A DNA stretch of 64,000 bases from Eubacteriales bacterium (GCA_030524285.1 JAUNGQ010000008.1:1-64000); one strand, 5' to 3'. Positions 49,979-60,424 are shown, counted from the first letter of the stretch. Translations and numbers: made by a program. Notes: generated from the letters alone by a model not told the origin.

Positions 49979-51241
49979 ATGTTTGATGAAAACAGTATTG
50001 TTGACCGCATTATCAGCGGCGATGATTCAGCATTCGAGCGTTTGGCCGATTTGTACGCCCCAAAGGTTTATCAGTATGCCTTGCGTTATCTTGGACAGGA
50101 AAATGAAGCAGAGCAGGCTGTGGAGGAAACCTTCCTCCAGATTGGAAGCAAGCTGGGTGGGAATGTGGATTCCGAGCTTTCTGTCTGGATTTTTCGTATT
50201 GCGGCCAATGCATGTGCGGATATCCAGCGTAGAAAGCGCGGGACAATGAGCACAATGGCAGTTTTTCATCTGCGGGAAATCAGGAAGGATGACCAGGATG
50301 AGAAACGGGATCTGGATGAAGCGATTCAGTCCCAATTGCTACGGCTGACACGTCAGCAGCGCGAGGTTATCCTGCTGCGCGATTTGTGTGGGCTGAATGA
50401 TGCGGCAACCGGACAGGTGCTTGGTATGGATGCAGACGGCGTGCGTCTACGCCTGTCACGGGCACGGAAAAATCTGCGTGACCTGCTGCTGCGCCAAAAT
50501 ATCCTCTCTCAACCGAAGGAAAGAAACGGGGATAACAGGGATTGCCAGAATTACCGGGAGCTGTGCAGCCAGTATGTCGATGAATATATTACACAGGAAG
50601 ATAAGGCTGCGCTGCTTGACCATATTCAGGAATGCCCCCAGTGTGCAGCGTATCTCAATGATCTGACGCTCATTGGACGATCTCTGTCGCATATGGAGGA
50701 AGGAGAGATTCCACGAGAGCTGCGCGAACGGGTTATAGAAAATACAAAGAAGCAGTCGCGTGAGATCAAAAGTGTGCGCAGACGCGGCGTGTGGATTCCA
50801 TTGCTGATTCTGATTGCTTCTGCGGCAATTTTTGTTGCGCTGACATGCAGCGGTGTATTGGGTGGCTTGTATATTAGTGCAACGGTTCATGATACGGCTT
50901 CTCGTGTTGAGAAAGAAAACGGCAGCGGTGGAAGCAGCGTTGTGATGAAGGAAGAGATTATGGTTCCGGATGTGGTAGCGGCGAACAGTTATGCTTTTGT
51001 CATTGCGGCCGCAGGCGAAGCAACACCGCCGGAGCTTTCCACCTCGGCAAGCCTGCTGGCGGCGGATAATACCAACGGCGTAGAGTATTATATGGTAGAC
51101 AATGATTTTAGCCTTGTGCAGAAGCTCACAGAGGGTATGCAATCGCTTGGCTATGAACTGGAGACCATCAATAATAATCAGCTGATTATCAGCTCAACAG
51201 CTCCGCAGGGGTTGTTTATCGTCATCCATCAGGTAGATTGA
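49979..51241 (+). CDS. ECF sigma factor fused to zinc-finger anti-sigma domain and membrane anchor
   Basis: 420 residues. Region 2 (about 15-85: AFERLADLYAPKVYQYALRY, EAEQAVEETFLQI) and region 4 (about 118-172: LTRQQREVILLRDLCGL, DADGVRLRLSRARKNL) of an ECF-type sigma factor, then a zf-HC2 anti-sigma motif (Cys189, His215, Cys219, Cys222), a membrane helix (about 272-298) and an outer domain of about 120 residues. Normally sigma and anti-sigma are separate neighbouring genes; here one uninterrupted frame carries both, implying a tethered or self-inhibited sigma released by proteolysis (inference). Cotranscribed with dusB. Confidence 0.8.
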   Translation: MFDENSIVDRIISGDDSAFERLADLYAPKVYQYALRYLGQENEAEQAVEETFLQIGSKLGGNVDSELSVWIFRIAANACADIQRRKRGTMSTMAVFHLREIRKDDQDEKRDLDEAIQSQLLRLTRQQREVILLRDLCGLNDAATGQVLGMDADGVRLRLSRARKNLRDLLLRQNILSQPKERNGDNRDCQNYRELCSQYVDEYITQEDKAALLDHIQECPQCAAYLNDLTLIGRSLSHMEEGEIPRELRERVIENTKKQSREIKSVRRRGVWIPLLILIASAAIFVALTCSGVLGGLYISATVHDTASRVEKENGSGGSSVVMKEEIMVPDVVAANSYAFVIAAAGEATPPELSTSASLLAADNTNGVEYYMVDNDFSLVQKLTEGMQSLGYELETINNNQLIISSTAPQGLFIVIHQVD

Positions 51242-51337
51242 AGGGTAGAAGGCTGGATATACCGTGTTATTGTGCTGAAATCACAAAAAATGCCGGAAAA
51301 ATCAGCAAAAAATCTGCAAATATTGGCGGATAATTGC

Positions 51338-51366
51338 TTGACATTAGAGGGAAAATCAATTAAGAT
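51338..51366 (+). promoter_or_regulatory. Promoter of the S10 ribosomal operon
   Basis: TTGACA, 17-bp spacer, TAAGAT, about 335 bp before rpsJ. Confidence 0.8.
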
Positions 51367-51372
51367 AAATAC

Positions 51373-51704
51373 GCACTTGCAAAAGAGCAGGTGAGCGATG
51401 ATGCCGGAGATTGCTGCTGAGGCAGGTAACTTCGGCGGAGTAAGTCCGACAATCGGGCGGTTGAGACAACTGCTAACTACCACCGGTATGTTCCTGTGTA
51501 AGCTCGGGACTGCCAGCGCGTGCGCTGACAAGCCGACAGCCGGAACCACTGCGGTGCACATCCAAAAGCCGGATCGCTGAACCATACTATCGTTTTGCCC
51601 GGTTTTTCTTATGCCCTGAGGTGATACACACGGAAGGGTTGCAGTATCTCTCCGAACGCGAGGACGCATTTTTATAATGTAGTGTTCGAGGAGGAAAACA
51701 CACA
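51373..51704 (+). promoter_or_regulatory. Long leader of the S10 operon
   Basis: About 330 nt, GC-rich and hairpin-prone, with GCCGG/CCCGG followed by TTTTTCTT near 51575-51612, which could be an attenuator. A 60-codon frame inside has no ribosome site. Autogenous control by a ribosomal protein (L4 in E. coli) is the precedent, but I do not recognise a specific leader class. Confidence 0.45.
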
Positions 51705-52016
51705 ATGGCTAACGCAGAGAAAATCAGAATCAGACTGAAAGCTTACGACCATTCGCTGATCGATCAGGCATCCGAGAAGATCGTGGAAGCTGCAAAGCGC
51801 ACTGGCGCTAAGGTTTCCGGCCCGATCCCGCTGCCGACCGAGCGCGAAATCGTTACGATTCTCCGTGCGGTGCACAAGTACAAGGACAGCCGTGAGCAGT
51901 TCGAGCGCCGCACCCACAAGAGACTGATCGACATCACCAACGCAGGCAAGAACACGGTTGAGACCTTGATGACCCTCGATCTGCCGGCTGGCGTTGAGAT
52001 TGAGATTAAGCTTTAA
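51705..52016 (+). CDS. rpsJ: 30S ribosomal protein S10
   Basis: 103 residues, full length; contains [20 protein letters not shown] and [10 protein letters not shown]. Head of the 30S subunit and, as NusE, partner of NusB in antitermination. First gene of the cluster; GGAGG 10 nt upstream. Confidence 0.98.
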   Translation: MANAEKIRIRLKAYDHSLIDQASEKIVEAAKRTGAKVSGPIPLPTEREIVTILRAVHKYKDSREQFERRTHKRLIDITNAGKNTVETLMTLDLPAGVEIEIKL

Positions 52017-52102
52017 TTAGCCTGGGCCGCGACAGCGCGGCAAGGTCAAGTTGGTGAGCGGAAACCGCCCATCAACCAATAACCTACAAGGAGGAAACAA
52101 AA
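52017..52102 (+). other. rpsJ-rplC spacer with two hairpins
   Basis: GCCGCG/CGCGGC and GTTG-TG-GCGG/CCGC-CA-CAAC stems. No T-run, so they are more likely processing or stability elements than terminators. Confidence 0.45.
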
Positions 52103-52738
52103 ATGCAAAAGGCAATCATCGGCAAGAAAATTGGCATGACCCAGATTTTCGATGCTGACGGCAAGGTAATCCCGGTTACCGTAATCGAAGCTGGCCCGTG
52201 CTCTGTCACACAGATCAAGACAGAGGAAAAGGAAGGCTACAATGCAGTACAGCTCGGTTTTGCCGACGTCGCAGAGCGTAAGCTCAACAAGCCGGAGCTG
52301 GGCCATCTGAAGAAGGCTGGCGAGGCAGTAAAGAAGTACCTGAAGGAATTCCGTCTTGACGACATGTCGTCCTACAAGCTGGGCGATGTACTCAAGGCTG
52401 ACGTATTCGCCGAAGGCGACAGCGTAGACATTACCGGCATCAGCAAGGGCAAGGGCTACGCAGGCGTTATCAAGCGCTTTGGCGCACATCGTTCCCCGAT
52501 GAGCCATGGTGCTGGCCCGATGCACAGACATCAGGGTTCCATGGGTTCCTGCTCCGATCCGTCCCGTGTATTCAAGGGCAAGATGATGCCTGGTCACATG
52601 GGCAATGTGCAGGTAACCGTACAGAATCTGGACGTTGTTAAGGTAGATCCTGAGATGAATATGATCGCAGTTCGCGGCGCCGTTCCGGGCCCGAAGGGTG
52701 GCATCGTATTCCTCAAGAACACCGTTAAGAACGCCTGA
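52103..52738 (+). CDS. rplC: 50S ribosomal protein L3
   Basis: 211 residues; early 23S rRNA assembly protein reaching toward the peptidyl-transferase centre. [16 protein letters not shown] and [20 protein letters not shown] form the conserved central extension. GGAGG at 8 nt. Confidence 0.98.
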   Translation: MQKAIIGKKIGMTQIFDADGKVIPVTVIEAGPCSVTQIKTEEKEGYNAVQLGFADVAERKLNKPELGHLKKAGEAVKKYLKEFRLDDMSSYKLGDVLKADVFAEGDSVDITGISKGKGYAGVIKRFGAHRSPMSHGAGPMHRHQGSMGSCSDPSRVFKGKMMPGHMGNVQVTVQNLDVVKVDPEMNMIAVRGAVPGPKGGIVFLKNTVKNA

Positions 52739-52761
52739 GGAAGGGAAAGGAGGATACATCA

Positions 52762-53385
52762 ATGCCTATCGCATCAGTATTTGACATGACCGGCGCTAAG
52801 ACCGGTGAGATGGAGCTGAACGCTGCAGTATTCGGTATTGAGCCGAATGAAGTAGTTCTTCACGCTGCTGTTAAGAATTATCTCGCAAACCAGAGACAGG
52901 GCACACAGTCCACCCTGACCCGTACCGAGGTTCGCGGCGGCGGCATCAAGCCGTGGCGCCAGAAGGGCACAGGCCGTGCACGTCAGGGTTCCATCCGCGC
53001 TCCGCAGTGGACCCACGGTGGTGTAGCGCTTGGCCCGAAGCCGAGATCCTACAACTACTCGCTCAACAAGAAGACCCGTCGTCTGGCGCTGATTTCCGCA
53101 CTGTCCGCTAAGGCAGCAGCAGGCGAAATCATTGTAGTAGATGGTCTGGACATGAGCGAAATCAAGACCAAGACATTCGCAGCATTCCTGAAGAATGTGG
53201 AATCCACCGGCAAGAGCCTTGTTGTTACGCCGGAGGTTCGCAAGAACGTCGTGAAGTCTGCAGCTAACATCCCGGGTGTACGTACCACCCCGGTAAGCAC
53301 GCTGAACGTATACGACATCCTGAACGCTGACAAGTTCATCATCGACAAGGCAGCGGTTGCAAAGCTCGAGGAGGTGTACGCATAA
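52762..53385 (+). CDS. rplD: 50S ribosomal protein L4
   Basis: 207 residues. The long basic loop ([20 protein letters not shown]) reaches the exit-tunnel constriction. In E. coli L4 represses its own operon; the long leader here fits but does not prove this. Its stop shares one base with the rplW start. Confidence 0.98.
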   Translation: MPIASVFDMTGAKTGEMELNAAVFGIEPNEVVLHAAVKNYLANQRQGTQSTLTRTEVRGGGIKPWRQKGTGRARQGSIRAPQWTHGGVALGPKPRSYNYSLNKKTRRLALISALSAKAAAGEIIVVDGLDMSEIKTKTFAAFLKNVESTGKSLVVTPEVRKNVVKSAANIPGVRTTPVSTLNVYDILNADKFIIDKAAVAKLEEVYA

Positions 53386-53678
53386 TGAAGTCGGCTTACG
53401 ATATCATTAAGAAGCCTGTTATCACCGAACGTTCCATGTCTGGTATCGGAGAGAACAAGTACGTTTTTGAAGTACAGGCAACTGCAAACAAGGTTGAGAT
53501 CAAGAAGGCAATCGAAGAAATCTTCGGTGTCAAGGTGGCTTCTGTAAACACCATCAAGCTTCCGGGCAAGTGGAAGAGAATGGGCGTTCACACCGGTAAG
53601 ACTCCGGCTAAGAAGAAGGCTGTTGTAACCCTGACAGCTGATTCCAAGCCGATTGAAATCTTCGAGGGTATGCTCTAA
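53385..53678 (+). CDS. rplW: 50S ribosomal protein L23
   Basis: 97 residues; lies at the tunnel exit and docks trigger factor and SRP. Conserved [13 protein letters not shown] and [18 protein letters not shown]. Ribosome site AGGAGG is inside rplD. Two small hairpins fill the 74-bp gap to rplB. Confidence 0.98.
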   Translation: MKSAYDIIKKPVITERSMSGIGENKYVFEVQATANKVEIKKAIEEIFGVKVASVNTIKLPGKWKRMGVHTGKTPAKKKAVVTLTADSKPIEIFEGML

Positions 53679-53752
53679 TCCCGGAGAAAACCGGGACAGA
53701 AAACGTGCCCCGAAGGGCACACGTTTGAAATCATCTAAAGGAGTTGAAAAAC

Positions 53753-54586
53753 ATGCCGATAAAGACCTACACTGCGTCGACTCCGTCTCGCCGCAACATG
53801 ACCGTAGTAGATTACAGCGGTCTTTCCAAGGTCAAGCCGGAGAAGAGCCTTCTCGCACCGAAGAAGAAGCATTCCGGCCGTAACAGCTATGGCAGAATCA
53901 CCGTGCGCCACCAGGGCGGCGGCAACAAGCAGAAGTACAGAATCATTGACTTCAAGCGCGATAAGATGGATATGAACGCTACCGTTCAGACCATTGAATA
54001 CGATCCGAACCGCTCCGCAAACATTGCGTTGGTTCAGTATGAAGACGGCGAGAAGAGATACATCATCGCTCCGCAGGGTCTCTCTGTTGGTGACATGGTT
54101 GTTTCCTCTGCATCCGCCGATATCAAGCCGGGCAACGCACTGCCGATCGAAAACATTCCGGTTGGTACCGTTATCCACAACATCGAGCTGTATCCGGGCA
54201 AGGGCGCTCAGCTGGTTCGTTCCGCTGGCGGCGCTGCTCAGCTGATGGCGAAGGAAAACGGCGTAGCTCAGGTTCGTCTGCCGTCCGGCGAATATCGTTA
54301 TATCCGCCTGAACTGCAAGGCAACCATCGGTGCCGTTGGCAATCAGGACTACAGCAACCGTAAGATTGGTAAGGCTGGTAAGACCCGTCATCTGGGTATC
54401 CGCCCGACCGTTCGTGGTTCTGTAATGAACCCGTGTGATCACCCGCACGGCGGCGGCGAGGGCAAGAGCCCTGTTGGACGTCCGGGACCGGTTACTCCGT
54501 GGGGCAAGCCGGCACTGGGTTACAAGACCAGAAAGAAGAAGAACCGCACTGACAAGCAGATTGTCAGAAGACGCAACGGTAAGTAA
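53753..54586 (+). CDS. rplB: 50S ribosomal protein L2
   Basis: 277 residues; essential for subunit joining and peptidyl-transfer. Conserved [20 protein letters not shown] near the C-terminus holds the key His. Start ATG (MPIKTY) follows GGAG by 9 nt; a TTG three codons earlier is part of the spacer. Confidence 0.98.
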   Translation: MPIKTYTASTPSRRNMTVVDYSGLSKVKPEKSLLAPKKKHSGRNSYGRITVRHQGGGNKQKYRIIDFKRDKMDMNATVQTIEYDPNRSANIALVQYEDGEKRYIIAPQGLSVGDMVVSSASADIKPGNALPIENIPVGTVIHNIELYPGKGAQLVRSAGGAAQLMAKENGVAQVRLPSGEYRYIRLNCKATIGAVGNQDYSNRKIGKAGKTRHLGIRPTVRGSVMNPCDHPHGGGEGKSPVGRPGPVTPWGKPALGYKTRKKKNRTDKQIVRRRNGK

Positions 54587-54601
54587 GGGAGGACATAAAG
54601 T

Positions 54602-54883
54602 ATGGGCAGAAGCGTTAAGAAGGGCCCTTTTGTGGCTCCTGAACTGATTAAAAGAGTAATTGCACTCAACGAGGCCGGCGAAAAGAAGGTTCTGAAGACC
54701 TGGTCCCGTGCATCGACAATTTTCCCGGAATTCGTTGGTCACACGATTGCTGTGCATGACGGACGCAAGCACGTTCCGGTATATATCACCGAGGACATGG
54801 TTGGTCATAAGCTGGGCGAGTTCGTCCCGACCCGCACCTACAAGGGTCATGCCGGCAGCAAGACCTCCAATAACGGCAAGTAA
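54602..54883 (+). CDS. rpsS: 30S ribosomal protein S19
   Basis: 93 residues, head of the 30S subunit near the A-site finger. [11 protein letters not shown] start and [16 protein letters not shown] are diagnostic. GGAGG 9 nt upstream. Confidence 0.98.
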   Translation: MGRSVKKGPFVAPELIKRVIALNEAGEKKVLKTWSRASTIFPEFVGHTIAVHDGRKHVPVYITEDMVGHKLGEFVPTRTYKGHAGSKTSNNGK

Positions 54884-54907
54884 GGCTGAAGGAGGATAAT
54901 TAGAAAA

Positions 54908-55243
54908 ATGGAAGCAAGAGCAATTTTGAGAAATGTTCGCATCGCTCCGCGCAAGGTTAAGATCGTATGTGATCTGATCCGTGGCAAGAGCGCAGCAGAA
55001 GCAAATGCGATCATGATGAATACTCCCAAGGCTGCATCTGAAATCTTAGTCAAGCTCTTAAAGAGTGCTGTAGCAAACGCAGAGAACAACCACGGCATGG
55101 ATCCGGAAAAGCTCTACGTTGCTGAAGTATCTGTATCTCCAGGACCGATCATGAAGCGCATCCGTCCGATGTCTCATGGCCGCGCATTCCGCATCCTGAA
55201 GAGAACATCTCACATCACTCTGGTACTCAAAGAGAAAGAATAA
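54908..55243 (+). CDS. rplV: 50S ribosomal protein L22
   Basis: 111 residues; its beta-hairpin ([20 protein letters not shown]) lines the exit tunnel, where macrolide-resistance changes map in other species. GGAGG 12 nt upstream. Confidence 0.98.
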   Translation: MEARAILRNVRIAPRKVKIVCDLIRGKSAAEANAIMMNTPKAASEILVKLLKSAVANAENNHGMDPEKLYVAEVSVSPGPIMKRIRPMSHGRAFRILKRTSHITLVLKEKE

Positions 55244-55256
55244 GAGGAGGTAGACT

Positions 55257-56027
55257 ATGGGTCAGAAAGTTAATCCGCACGGTCTTCGTGTCGGCGTAAT
55301 TAAAGATTGGGATTCCCGTTGGTTTGCCAAGGACAATGAGTTCGGCGACCTCCTCGTGGAAGACTACAACATTCGTAAGTATCTGAAGAAGACCCTGTAC
55401 GCTGCAGGCGTTCCGACCATCGAGATCGAGCGCAGCAACGGCAGAGTAAAGATTTTCATCTCCTGCGCACGTCCGGGCATCGTTATCGGTAAGGGCGGCG
55501 AGGACATCGAAAAGCTCCGCAAGGAAATGGAGAAGATGCTGGGCAAGCCGGTATCCCTCAACATCATTGAAATCAAGAACCCGGACACCAACGCACAGCT
55601 GGTAGCTGAGAACATTGCAGGTCAGCTGGAAAAGCGTATCGCTTTCCGCCGCGCAATGAAGCAGTGCATGGGCCGTGCAATGCGCATGGGCGCTAAGGGC
55701 ATCAAGATCAAGTGCGGCGGCCGTCTGAACGGCGCTGAAATTGCCCGTAGCGAGTCCTATCATGAAGGCACCATCCCGCTGCAGACCCTGCGTGCGGACA
55801 TCGATTACGGCTTTGCCGAGGCAAATACCACCTATGGCAGAATCGGTATCAAGGTTTGGATCTACAAGGGCGAAGTCCTGCAGGGCGGCCCGCGTCTGAA
55901 CCGTAACATCGAGGCTCCGAAGCCGGCATTTGATCGCAGAGATCGCCGTGACCGTCGTGACCGCAGAGATCGTCGTGGCGGTTACCGTCGTCAGAGACAG
56001 GACAGACAGGAAGGAGGCAACCGTTAA
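55257..56027 (+). CDS. rpsC: 30S ribosomal protein S3
   Basis: 256 residues: KH type-2 domain with [16 protein letters not shown] and the C-terminal domain at the mRNA entry site. After about residue 225 the protein ends in a repetitive Arg/Asp tail ([19 protein letters not shown]), an extension beyond the core. Stop shares one base with rplP. Confidence 0.98.
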   Translation: MGQKVNPHGLRVGVIKDWDSRWFAKDNEFGDLLVEDYNIRKYLKKTLYAAGVPTIEIERSNGRVKIFISCARPGIVIGKGGEDIEKLRKEMEKMLGKPVSLNIIEIKNPDTNAQLVAENIAGQLEKRIAFRRAMKQCMGRAMRMGAKGIKIKCGGRLNGAEIARSESYHEGTIPLQTLRADIDYGFAEANTTYGRIGIKVWIYKGEVLQGGPRLNRNIEAPKPAFDRRDRRDRRDRRDRRGGYRRQRQDRQEGGNR

Positions 56028-56452
56028 TGCTTCTCCCGAAGAGAGTTAAGTACCGTCGTGTACACAGAGGCCGTATGAAGGGCAAGGCTCTTCGCGGCAA
56101 TACCGTATCCCATGGTCAGTTTGGCCTGCAGGCGACTGAGCCTGCATGGATCACTTCCAACCAGATTGAAGCAGCCCGTGTTGCTATGACCCGTTACACC
56201 AAGCGTGGCGGTCAGGTCTGGATCAAGATTTTCCCGGACAAGCCGGTTTCCAAGAAGCCGCTTGGTACTCGAATGGGTTCCGGTAAGGGCGCTCCGGAGT
56301 ACTGGGTAGCAGTTGTAAAGCCGGGCCGTGTCATGTTTGAAATCGCAGGCGTATCTGAAGAGGTAGCCCGTGAGGCTCTGCGTCTGGCATCCCACAAGCT
56401 GCCGCTGAAGACCAAGTTCGTCAAGCGCGAAGAGAAGGCTGGTGAAGAATAA
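56027..56452 (+). CDS. rplP: 50S ribosomal protein L16
   Basis: 141 residues, beside the A-site tRNA. Conserved [38 protein letters not shown] and [16 protein letters not shown]. One-base overlaps on both sides indicate coupled translation. Confidence 0.98.
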   Translation: MLLPKRVKYRRVHRGRMKGKALRGNTVSHGQFGLQATEPAWITSNQIEAARVAMTRYTKRGGQVWIKIFPDKPVSKKPLGTRMGSGKGAPEYWVAVVKPGRVMFEIAGVSEEVAREALRLASHKLPLKTKFVKREEKAGEE

Positions 56453-56652
56453 TGAAGGCGAAAGAGATCAGAGAACTGAGCGTAGAAGAGCTGGAAGTTA
56501 AGCTCACCGAGCTGAAGAAGGACCTCTTCAACCTGCGTTTGCAGCATGCAACCAACCAGCTCGACAATCCGACAAGAATTGCCGAGGTCAAGCGCGATAT
56601 TGCCAGAGTCAACACTATTCTCCGTGAGCATCAGCTGACGGAAAAAGCGTAA
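56452..56652 (+). CDS. rpmC: 50S ribosomal protein L29
   Basis: 66 residues; two-helix coiled coil near the tunnel exit. [18 protein letters not shown] and LFNLRLQHATNQLDNP are typical. Confidence 0.97.
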   Translation: MKAKEIRELSVEELEVKLTELKKDLFNLRLQHATNQLDNPTRIAEVKRDIARVNTILREHQLTEKA

Positions 56653-56669
56653 AGGGAGGTTAACTACAA

Positions 56670-56927
56670 ATGGCTGATAGAACTTTCCGCAAGACAAGAG
56701 TCGGCAAGGTCGTTTCTGACAAGATGGACAAGACAATTGTCGTTGCAATTGCGGACAGCGTACAGCATCCGCTTTATAAGAAGACAATCAAGAGAACCTA
56801 CAAGCTGAAGGCTCATGACGAGAACAACGAGTGCCGCGTAGGCGATACCGTTGAGGTTATGGAGACCCGCCCGCTGTCCAAGGACAAGCGCTGGAGACTT
56901 GTAGAGATCATCGAAAAGGCTAAGTAA
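56670..56927 (+). CDS. rpsQ: 30S ribosomal protein S17
   Basis: 85 residues, OB-fold primary 16S rRNA binder. [20 protein letters not shown] and [23 protein letters not shown] upstream. Confidence 0.98.
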   Translation: MADRTFRKTRVGKVVSDKMDKTIVVAIADSVQHPLYKKTIKRTYKLKAHDENNECRVGDTVEVMETRPLSKDKRWRLVEIIEKAK

Positions 56928-56939
56928 GGAGGAACGCAC

Positions 56940-57308
56940 ATGATTCAGCAGGAAACATTTCTCCGTGCTGCTGACAACAGCGGTGCCAAGGAACTGAAGT
57001 GCATCCGTGTTCTGGGCGGCTCCGCACGTAAGTATGGCAACATCGGTGATATTATTGTTTGCTCGGTACGCAAGTGCACACCGGGCGGCGGCGTAAAGAA
57101 GGGCCAGGTTGTCAAGGCCGTTATCGTTCGTTCCCGCAAGGGCGTACGCCGTGCAGACGGCAGCTACATCCGTTTCGACGAGAATGCTGCAGTCATTATT
57201 CGTGAAGATAAGAACCCGCAGGGTACCCGTATCTTTGGACCTGTAGCAAGAGAGCTTCGTGATAAGGACTTCATGAAGATCCTGTCTCTGGCTCCGGAAG
57301 TACTGTAA
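56940..57308 (+). CDS. rplN: 50S ribosomal protein L14
   Basis: 122 residues; contacts the 30S subunit and is the site bound by the silencing factor Rsf[21 protein letters not shown] and [14 protein letters not shown]. First of the spc-type genes; only 12 bp after rpsQ, so no separate promoter is seen. Confidence 0.98.
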   Translation: MIQQETFLRAADNSGAKELKCIRVLGGSARKYGNIGDIIVCSVRKCTPGGGVKKGQVVKAVIVRSRKGVRRADGSYIRFDENAAVIIREDKNPQGTRIFGPVARELRDKDFMKILSLAPEVL

Positions 57309-57323
57309 GGAGGTCGTCCATTA

Positions 57324-57641
57324 ATGAATACACTGCATGTAAAGAAGGGCGACACCGCAGTCGTTCTTTCCGGTAAGGAAAAGGGCAAGAGTGGCAAGAT
57401 CATTTCCGTATCCCCGAAGAAGGGTCAGGTTGTGATCGAAGGCGTAAACATGCTGACCACTCATGTTAAGCCGCGTCGTCAGGGTGAAACCGGCGGCATC
57501 ATGAAGCGCGAGGGCGCAATCCGTGCCTGCAAGGTAATGGCTGTTTGCCCGAAGTGCAACAAGCCTACCCGTCAGGCACACAAGTTCCTGGAGGATGGCT
57601 CCAAGGTTCGCGTCTGCAAGCATTGCGGCGAAGTATACTAA
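57324..57641 (+). CDS. rplX: 50S ribosomal protein L24
   Basis: 105 residues; assembly initiator with KOW motif ([19 protein letters not shown]). The C-terminal half carries two CxxC pairs (CPKC and CKHC), a zinc-ribbon form of L24. Confidence 0.98.
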   Translation: MNTLHVKKGDTAVVLSGKEKGKSGKIISVSPKKGQVVIEGVNMLTTHVKPRRQGETGGIMKREGAIRACKVMAVCPKCNKPTRQAHKFLEDGSKVRVCKHCGEVY

Positions 57642-57659
57642 TTGAGGAGGTTGTAACAA

Positions 57660-58202
57660 ATGCCAGTATTAAAGGATAAATATCAGGCAGAGATTGCACC
57701 TGCTCTGATGAAGAAGTTTGAGTACAAGAGCGTGATGCAGATCCCGAAGCTTGACAAGATCGTTATCAATGTCGGCTGCGGCGCTGAAGCAAATGGCAAC
57801 GCAAAGGTACTCGATGCAGTTGTTCGTGATATCACTGCAATTTCCGGCCAGAAGGCTGTTGTAACCCACGCAAAGAAGTCCATTGCAAACTTCCGTCTGC
57901 GTGAAGGTATGCCGGTTGGCGTTCGTGTAACCCTGCGCGGTGACCGCATGTGGGAGTTCATCGATCGTTTCTTCAACATCGCTCTGCCGCGTGTACGTGA
58001 CTTCCGCGGCATCAACCCGAATTCCTTCGACGGCCGCGGCAACTATGCAATCGGCCTGAAGGAGCAGCTGATTTTCCCGGAAATCGAGTACGATAAGATC
58101 GATAAGATCCGTGGCATGGATATCGCTATTGTAACCACTGCAAAGACCGACGAAGAGGCTCGTGAGCTGCTGTCTGCTCTGGGCGCTCCGTTCGCAAAGT
58201 AA
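57660..58202 (+). CDS. rplE: 50S ribosomal protein L5
   Basis: 180 residues; binds 5S rRNA and P-site t[22 protein letters not shown] and [25 protein letters not shown] 8 nt upstream. Confidence 0.98.
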   Translation: MPVLKDKYQAEIAPALMKKFEYKSVMQIPKLDKIVINVGCGAEANGNAKVLDAVVRDITAISGQKAVVTHAKKSIANFRLREGMPVGVRVTLRGDRMWEFIDRFFNIALPRVRDFRGINPNSFDGRGNYAIGLKEQLIFPEIEYDKIDKIRGMDIAIVTTAKTDEEARELLSALGAPFAK

Positions 58203-58215
58203 GGAGGAGTAGAAA

Positions 58216-58401
58216 ATGGCTAGAAAGTCTATGATTCTGAAGCAGCAGGCAAAGCCGAAGTTCTCTACTCGTGCATACAACCGCTGCAAGATCTGCGGCC
58301 GTCCGCACGCTTACCTGCGTAACTACGGTATCTGCCGTATCTGCTTCCGCGAGCTGGCTTACAAGGGCCAGATCCCGGGCGTAAAGAAGGCATCCTGGTA
58401 A
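58216..58401 (+). CDS. rpsN: 30S ribosomal protein S14, zinc type
   Basis: 61 residues with four zinc cysteines (Cys24, 27, 40, 43). Short zinc-binding form typical of Firmicutes; relatives may carry a zinc-free paralogue for zinc starvation elsewhere. Confidence 0.98.
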   Translation: MARKSMILKQQAKPKFSTRAYNRCKICGRPHAYLRNYGICRICFRELAYKGQIPGVKKASW

Positions 58402-58563
58402 TAATTATTTGTGAAAAACAGCTAACGGAGGTCAGACATGATCTCCCGTTAACTGTTTCTCTATATCATTTCTGTAAACCGTCCGTGGCTGGATAAAATA
58501 ATCTGGTTCAGCCCGGAAAAGTGGAGAGAATCACTCTCTAACTTCTGTAAGGAGGACAAAGTA
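58402..58563 (+). other. rpsN-rpsH spacer with large hairpin
   Basis: The longest gap in the cluster. AACAG-C-TAACGG / CCGTTA-A-CTGTT (58418-58457) encloses a GGAGG and a four-codon frame (ATG ATC TCC CGT TAA). A second small stem GAGAG/CTCTC lies before rpsH. Possible attenuation or processing site. Confidence 0.5.
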
Positions 58564-58956
58564 ATGCAGATCACAGATCCGATTGCGGATATGCTCACCC
58601 GCATCAGAAATGCGGGCACTGCACGCCATGCTACTGTTGATGTCCCGGCTTCCGGCATGAAGAAGGCTATTGCACAGATTCTTCTGGACGAAGGCTACAT
58701 CAAGGACTTCAAGGTAATTGAGGGCGGTCAGGGCACCATCCACATCACACTGAAGTACAACAACAATGAGAAGGCAATCACTGGCCTGAAGCGCGTTTCC
58801 AAGCCGGGCCTGCGTGTATATGCAGGTGCGCAGGAGCTGCCGCAGGTACTGCGTGGCCTGGGTATTGCCATCATTTCCACGTCTAAGGGCGTCATGACTG
58901 ACAAGAAGGCTCGTGAGCTGAATGTCGGCGGCGAAGTCCTTGCATTCGTATGGTAA
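58564..58956 (+). CDS. rpsH: 30S ribosomal protein S8
   Basis: 130 residues; central-domain 16S binder and, in E. coli, the spc-operon repressor. [16 protein letters not shown] start and [20 protein letters not shown] near the end. Confidence 0.98.
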   Translation: MQITDPIADMLTRIRNAGTARHATVDVPASGMKKAIAQILLDEGYIKDFKVIEGGQGTIHITLKYNNNEKAITGLKRVSKPGLRVYAGAQELPQVLRGLGIAIISTSKGVMTDKKARELNVGGEVLAFVW

Positions 58957-58969
58957 GGAGGTACTGAGA

Positions 58970-59515
58970 ATGTCTAGAATTGGTAGAATGCCGATTACAG
59001 TACCGGAAGGCGTTGAGGTAAAGCTCGACGGCAACACCATCACCGTAAAGGGCAAGAACGGCACCCTGACCCGTGATATCCATCCGGCAATGAACGTTGC
59101 TGTGGAAGGCAACACCATCACTGTAACCCGTCCGAACGACGAGAAGCAGAACCGTTCCCTGCACGGCCTGTCCCGTACCCTGATTAACAACATGGTAATC
59201 GGTGTAACCGAGGGCTACAAGAAGGTTCTGGAGGTTAACGGCGTAGGTTACCGTGTTCAGAAGCAGGGCAAGACCCTGACCATGAACCTGGGTTATTCCC
59301 ATCCGGTTATCGTAGAAGAGACTGATGGCATCAAGATTGATGTGGAAGGCACCAACAAGATCATCATCTCTGGTCCGGACAAGCAGAAGGTTGGCCAGTT
59401 TGCAGCAGAAGTCCGCGAAAAGAGACCGCCGGAGCCGTATAAGGGCAAGGGCATCAAGTACGCTGACGAAGTTATCCGCCGCAAGGAAGGCAAGACCGGC
59501 GCGAAGAAGAAGTAA
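58970..59515 (+). CDS. rplF: 50S ribosomal protein L6
   Basis: 181 residues at the base of the GTPase centre. MSRIGRMPITVPEGVEV start, chosen by GGAGG 8 nt upstream although the frame is open inside rpsH; RPPEPYKGKGIKYADEVIRR near the end. Confidence 0.98.
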   Translation: MSRIGRMPITVPEGVEVKLDGNTITVKGKNGTLTRDIHPAMNVAVEGNTITVTRPNDEKQNRSLHGLSRTLINNMVIGVTEGYKKVLEVNGVGYRVQKQGKTLTMNLGYSHPVIVEETDGIKIDVEGTNKIIISGPDKQKVGQFAAEVREKRPPEPYKGKGIKYADEVIRRKEGKTGAKKK

Positions 59516-59531
59516 AGGAAGGTGTGCCTAA

Positions 59532-59891
59532 ATGGTTTCAAAGAAAGACTCTAACAAGCAGCGTCTCAGACGCCATAAGAGAGTACGCGGCGCAGTTTCC
59601 GGTACTGCTCAGCGTCCGCGTCTCAACGTATTCAGAAGCTCGAAGAACATTTTCGCTCAGATCATCGATGATGTTCAGGGCGTAACGCTTGCAGCTGCAT
59701 CCACCACCGAGAAGGACTTCAGCGAGTACGGCGGCAACAAGGAAGCTGCACGCAAGGTAGGCAATCTGATTGCCGAGCGTGCAAAGGCTAAGGGTATTGA
59801 AGCAGTCGTATTTGATCGCGGCGGCTACGTATACCATGGCCGTGTCAAGGAACTCGCAGAAGGTGCCCGTGAGGGCGGCCTGAAGTTTTAA
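59532..59891 (+). CDS. rplR: 50S ribosomal protein L18
   Basis: 119 residues, carries 5S rRNA with L5. [20 protein letters not shown] and [20 protein letters not shown]. Confidence 0.98.
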   Translation: MVSKKDSNKQRLRRHKRVRGAVSGTAQRPRLNVFRSSKNIFAQIIDDVQGVTLAAASTTEKDFSEYGGNKEAARKVGNLIAERAKAKGIEAVVFDRGGYVYHGRVKELAEGAREGGLKF

Positions 59892-59909
59892 TCGGAAGGA
59901 GGTAAGCAA

Positions 59910-60407
59910 ATGGCTGGAAAGTATGATCGCGGCGCTCCGGAATACGAAGAAAGAGTTGTCGCATTAAATCGAGTATCGAAGACCGTTAAGGGCGGTCGTG
60001 TCATGAAGTTCTCTGCACTGGTCGTGATCGGTGACATGAAGGGCACCATCGGCGTAGGCCAGGGTAAGGCTGCCGAGGTTCCGGACGCAATCCGTAAGGC
60101 AATTGAAGACGCAAAGAAGAACATGGTTACGATCAGCCTGAAGGGCAGCTCCATCCCGCACGAGGTAATCGGCGAGTTTGGCGCTGGCCGTGTCATCCTG
60201 AAGCCGGCTGCTCCTGGTACTGGTGTTATCGCTGGCGGCGCAGTCCGTGCCGTAGTCGAAGTTGCTGGTATCAAGGACATCCGTACCAAGTGCCTGCGCT
60301 CCCGTAACCCGCAGAATGTTGTCAACGCAACTGTTGCCGGTCTGATGAGCCTGCGCACCGCAGAGCAGGTTGCTGCAGCACGCGGCAAGTCTGTTGAAGA
60401 ACTTTAA
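59910..60407 (+). CDS. rpsE: 30S ribosomal protein S5
   Basis: 165 residues; accuracy and mRNA-helicase region. [20 protein letters not shown] carries the spectinomycin-site loop (residues about 20-30 of the protein). GGAGG upstream. Confidence 0.98.
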   Translation: MAGKYDRGAPEYEERVVALNRVSKTVKGGRVMKFSALVVIGDMKGTIGVGQGKAAEVPDAIRKAIEDAKKNMVTISLKGSSIPHEVIGEFGAGRVILKPAAPGTGVIAGGAVRAVVEVAGIKDIRTKCLRSRNPQNVVNATVAGLMSLRTAEQVAAARGKSVEEL

Positions 60408-60424
60408 TAGGAGGGGTAGTTTCA

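Noticed and set aside
51398..51580. 60-residue frame in the S10 leader
   Set aside because: No ribosome site; the region is better read as structured leader RNA.
52046..52762. 238-residue minus-strand protein
   Set aside because: Antisense shadow of rplC.
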